A stretch of DNA of 7,280 nucleotides from a bacterium (GTDB taxonomy: Bacteria; BMS3Abin14): contig CP070682.1 of the NCBI GenBank assembly GCA_020352595.1, positions 2,024,260-2,031,539 of the forward strand, written 5' to 3'. Positions 5,683-7,280 of this stretch are shown here, piece after piece. The notes under the pieces were generated by a model that had not been told where the DNA came from, did not search any database, and saw only the letters and a list, made by a program, of their open reading frames with translations. The number at the start of each line of letters is the position of its first letter. Positions within the stretch are counted from its first letter, which is position 1. A program made the translations under genes and the position numbers.

Positions 5683-6193
5683 GGATCCCCTTCCTCACAT
5701 CGTTGAAGAAGCGGCGTGTCCACTCCTCCCTGTAGTCCGGATAGGTCCACCGGAGGGGTTCGTAGGAACCTTTGCGGAAAATGAGAGTCAACTCTGCGTA
5801 GATCCCCTTGGCCAGGTATATCCGGTGATAATACGGCTTGGTCGTCGCAAGGATGAGGGATTCGGGTGTCAGGAGGCCCGGATCCAGATTGACGACCCTC
5901 CTGCCTGATAACGCCATGTCCCGCTCGATCCTGTTCGTGGCGAGCTTCGCCTCAGCGAGAGCGCCCCGTTGAAAGGACCCTCCGAGGGACAGGAAGAACC
6001 GCTTGACGTCGTGGCCCATTTCCCGGTCGTAGTAACCTGTGTACTGCTGGAAGGGGACTGTCCCTGTCCTCTGGCCCGGGGAACCGAATATCTCCGCCAC
6101 ACGCTCCTCAGCCTCCTCGAGGGCGTCATCCTGGCTGTATAGCACACCCATGACGAGCCTGCCGGGAGGCGGGACCCTTTCACTCCCCAACAT
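5675..6193 (-). CDS. DUF4416 family protein
   Basis: A 172-residue protein that I recognise as the uncharacterised DUF4416 family. Typical features are the N-terminal strand RLVMGVLYS (12-20) followed by a helix, the YYDREMG segment (54-60) and KLATNRIE (83-90). The conserved second half contains NLDPGLLTPESLILATTK (102-119), HRIYL (123-127), GIYAELTLIFRKGSYEPLRWTYPDYR (130-155). There is no signal peptide or membrane segment, so a cytosolic role is expected, but no activity is known to me. The pattern of invariant Asn102, Asp104, Lys119, His123, Lys141, Trp149 and Asp153 would be consistent with a binding or catalytic site; this is inference. The ATG at 6191-6193 follows AAGGGGG closely. It overlaps the receiver-protein gene by 14 nt and the yicC start by 8 nt, implying translational coupling. 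DUF4416 next to yicC is, as I recall, a recurring deltaproteobacterial arrangement. Confidence 0.85.
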   Translation of the reverse strand: MLGSERVPPPGRLVMGVLYSQDDALEEAEERVAEIFGSPGQRTGTVPFQQYTGYYDREMGHDVKRFFLSLGGSFQRGALAEAKLATNRIERDMALSGRRVVNLDPGLLTPESLILATTKPYYHRIYLAKGIYAELTLIFRKGSYEPLRWTYPDYREEWTRRFFNDVRKGILV

Positions 6194-7280
6194 CGCCCCC
6201 TTGGCTCAAAAGATCCCTGAGATGACGGATCTCCTTTTCCAGTTCGCTGATCAGGGCGCTCCTCTCCTCCAGTTCCTGACGCAGCCGCCCCGTTTCCTCG
6301 TTGAATTCGTCCCTCATGCGGCCGGCCTCTTCCTCCCGGGCGGTCCGCTGCCTCTGGATCTCCGCCTCCGTCTCGCGCACCCTGGTGCTGTAATATTCCT
6401 CCAGCTGGTTGTGGCTTTTCAGGATCCTGTCCACCTTGCTTCTCAACAATGCATCGACACGTCTGTCCTCAAGGCTTCGCGTTTGCTGCCTCCTCTGGTC
6501 CTCCGGTCCCCTGGCGGAAAGGTGGAGGCTGACGATGTTGTCGAGCACCGAGTTGTCGATGGGCGCTGCGACCTTGTGGTCCACACCGTCCATGTGTTTT
6601 TCCATGCGCGACCTGTCACGGGTCACCAGGACCGTGGTGGTCCAGCGGGCCTCGAGGAGGTCCCGGATTATGTAGGCCGCCAGCCCCGTGTCAAGCCCCG
6701 GCAAGGATTCTCCCAGAAGCAGGATGTCGGGCCCCTGATGCCTCAGAGTGTCGATGAGCTTCCGCGGGTCCTCGATCCTCAGGTGACGGTATTTATGCCG
6801 TTCGCAATAGGCTGTGACCTTGGATGCGAGATCCCGGTCCTCCGCCGAGGCGAGGATGAAACTCAGGGTCTCGGATGGCTCCCCGACAGTCAGGCGCCCC
6901 TCGAGGGGCGCCTCGAGTCGCTCAGGGCTCATGGTCTCAGCCATCCTGTAGAAAGTCTGCAGAAACTCGGTGATCTGGAAGGGCTTGTCCAGGTACTCGT
7001 CCACGCCGTACTCTTCCTGCACCTTCCCCTTGTACTTGTACTTCTTGTAGACAGCCGTGAGGATCATGATCTTGGCGGCCTGCCTGGACTCTTCCTTGAT
7101 CCTGCGGCAAAGCTCGAAGCCGTGCAGCCTCGGCAGCATGGCGTCACTGACCACAAGGGGCGGTCGCTCCCTCAGGTAAATCTCCAGTCCCTCCTGTCCG
7201 TCGCTGGCCGTCAGGACCTGGAAACCTTCCCCGGTCAGGATCTGTTCCAGGAGAAGGAGGATCTCCCGCTCATCGTCCAC
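6180..7280 (-). CDS. Receiver/pseudo-receiver/coiled-coil response regulator (5'-truncated)
   Basis: The visible 366 residues run off the right edge; the first codon in the window is GTG (Val) of the VDDE acidic pocket, so only a few N-terminal residues are probably missing. Domain 1 (1 to about 115) is a complete receiver: Asp2-Asp3, phospho-acceptor Asp46 (VSDAMLP), Thr75 (ILTA) and Lys99 (LDKPF). It has a Lys/Tyr-rich insertion (YKKYKYKGK, 78-86) before the last strand. Domain 2 (about 137-255) has the receiver pattern (SFILASAEDR, DILLLGESLPG, TTVLVTRDRS, HKVAAPID), but Gly190-Glu191 stands at the phospho-acceptor position and Ala239-Pro240 at the Lys-Pro position, so it cannot be phosphorylated normally. 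From about 270 to 358 a charged heptad-like coiled coil follows. There is no DNA-binding, cyclase or phosphodiesterase output domain, so it probably acts by protein contacts, as in FrzS- or AglZ-like scaffolds. Its histidine kinase is not in the window. Confidence 0.88.
   Translation of the reverse strand: MDDEREILLLLEQILTGEGFQVLTASDGQEGLEIYLRERPPLVVSDAMLPRLHGFELCRRIKEESRQAAKIMILTAVYKKYKYKGKVQEEYGVDEYLDKPFQITEFLQTFYRMAETMSPERLEAPLEGRLTVGEPSETLSFILASAEDRDLASKVTAYCERHKYRHLRIEDPRKLIDTLRHQGPDILLLGESLPGLDTGLAAYIIRDLLEARWTTTVLVTRDRSRMEKHMDGVDHKVAAPIDNSVLDNIVSLHLSARGPEDQRRQQTRSLEDRRVDALLRSKVDRILKSHNQLEEYYSTRVRETEAEIQRQRTAREEEAGRMRDEFNEETGRLRQELEERSALISELEKEIRHLRDLLSQGGDVGE

Overview
The window is GC-rich bacterial DNA in which every gene I can support lies on the minus strand. 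Read in transcription order (right to left), it carries a 5'-truncated REC/pseudo-REC/coiled-coil protein, a DUF4416 protein, a YicC-family endoribonuclease, guanylate kinase (gmk), RNA polymerase omega (rpoZ), a bifunctional (p)ppGpp synthetase/hydrolase (spoT/rel), a small secreted protein, and a RidA-family deaminase. The core order yicC-gmk-rpoZ-spoT-ridA with an adjacent DUF4416 gene, and the style of the receiver protein, suggest a deltaproteobacterial lineage (Desulfobacterota/Desulfuromonadota-like). This is an inference from gene content and remembered synteny, not from a marker gene tree.

Right part (3708-7280): five genes are packed almost without gaps. The receiver protein overlaps DUF4416 by 14 nt, DUF4416 overlaps yicC by 8 nt if yicC starts at TTG 5682, and gmk overlaps rpoZ by 4 nt (ATGA). 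Only yicC-gmk has a spacer (92 nt), and it contains a 14-bp perfect palindrome. This looks like one operon whose promoter lies beyond the right edge. An intrinsic terminator at 3638-3666 follows rpoZ, so spoT (1443-3611) is separated from the operon by a possible attenuation or read-through point.

Left part (1-1442): the spacer after spoT holds a good -24/-12 (sigma-54 type) promoter candidate and an upstream palindrome. These precede a gene for a small exported protein (661-1212), which ends at a strong minus-strand terminator (582-615). The promoter, gene and terminator form a self-contained cassette inserted between spoT and ridA. ridA (125-505) has its own possible promoter and a strong Shine-Dalgarno sequence. 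Downstream of ridA, positions 53-115 form a run of nine degenerate 7-bp units.

Functionally the core cluster links guanine nucleotide supply (Gmk), the alarmone (p)ppGpp (SpoT/Rel), its classical target RNA polymerase (omega), RNA turnover (YicC) and metabolite damage control (RidA). Two features stand out. Omega lacks the N-terminal MAR residues that form ppGpp site 1 in E. coli. The first gene encodes a scaffold-like regulator with one intact and one degenerate receiver domain. I see no RNA genes, CRISPR arrays or transposases, and no gene-free stretch longer than 300 bases.
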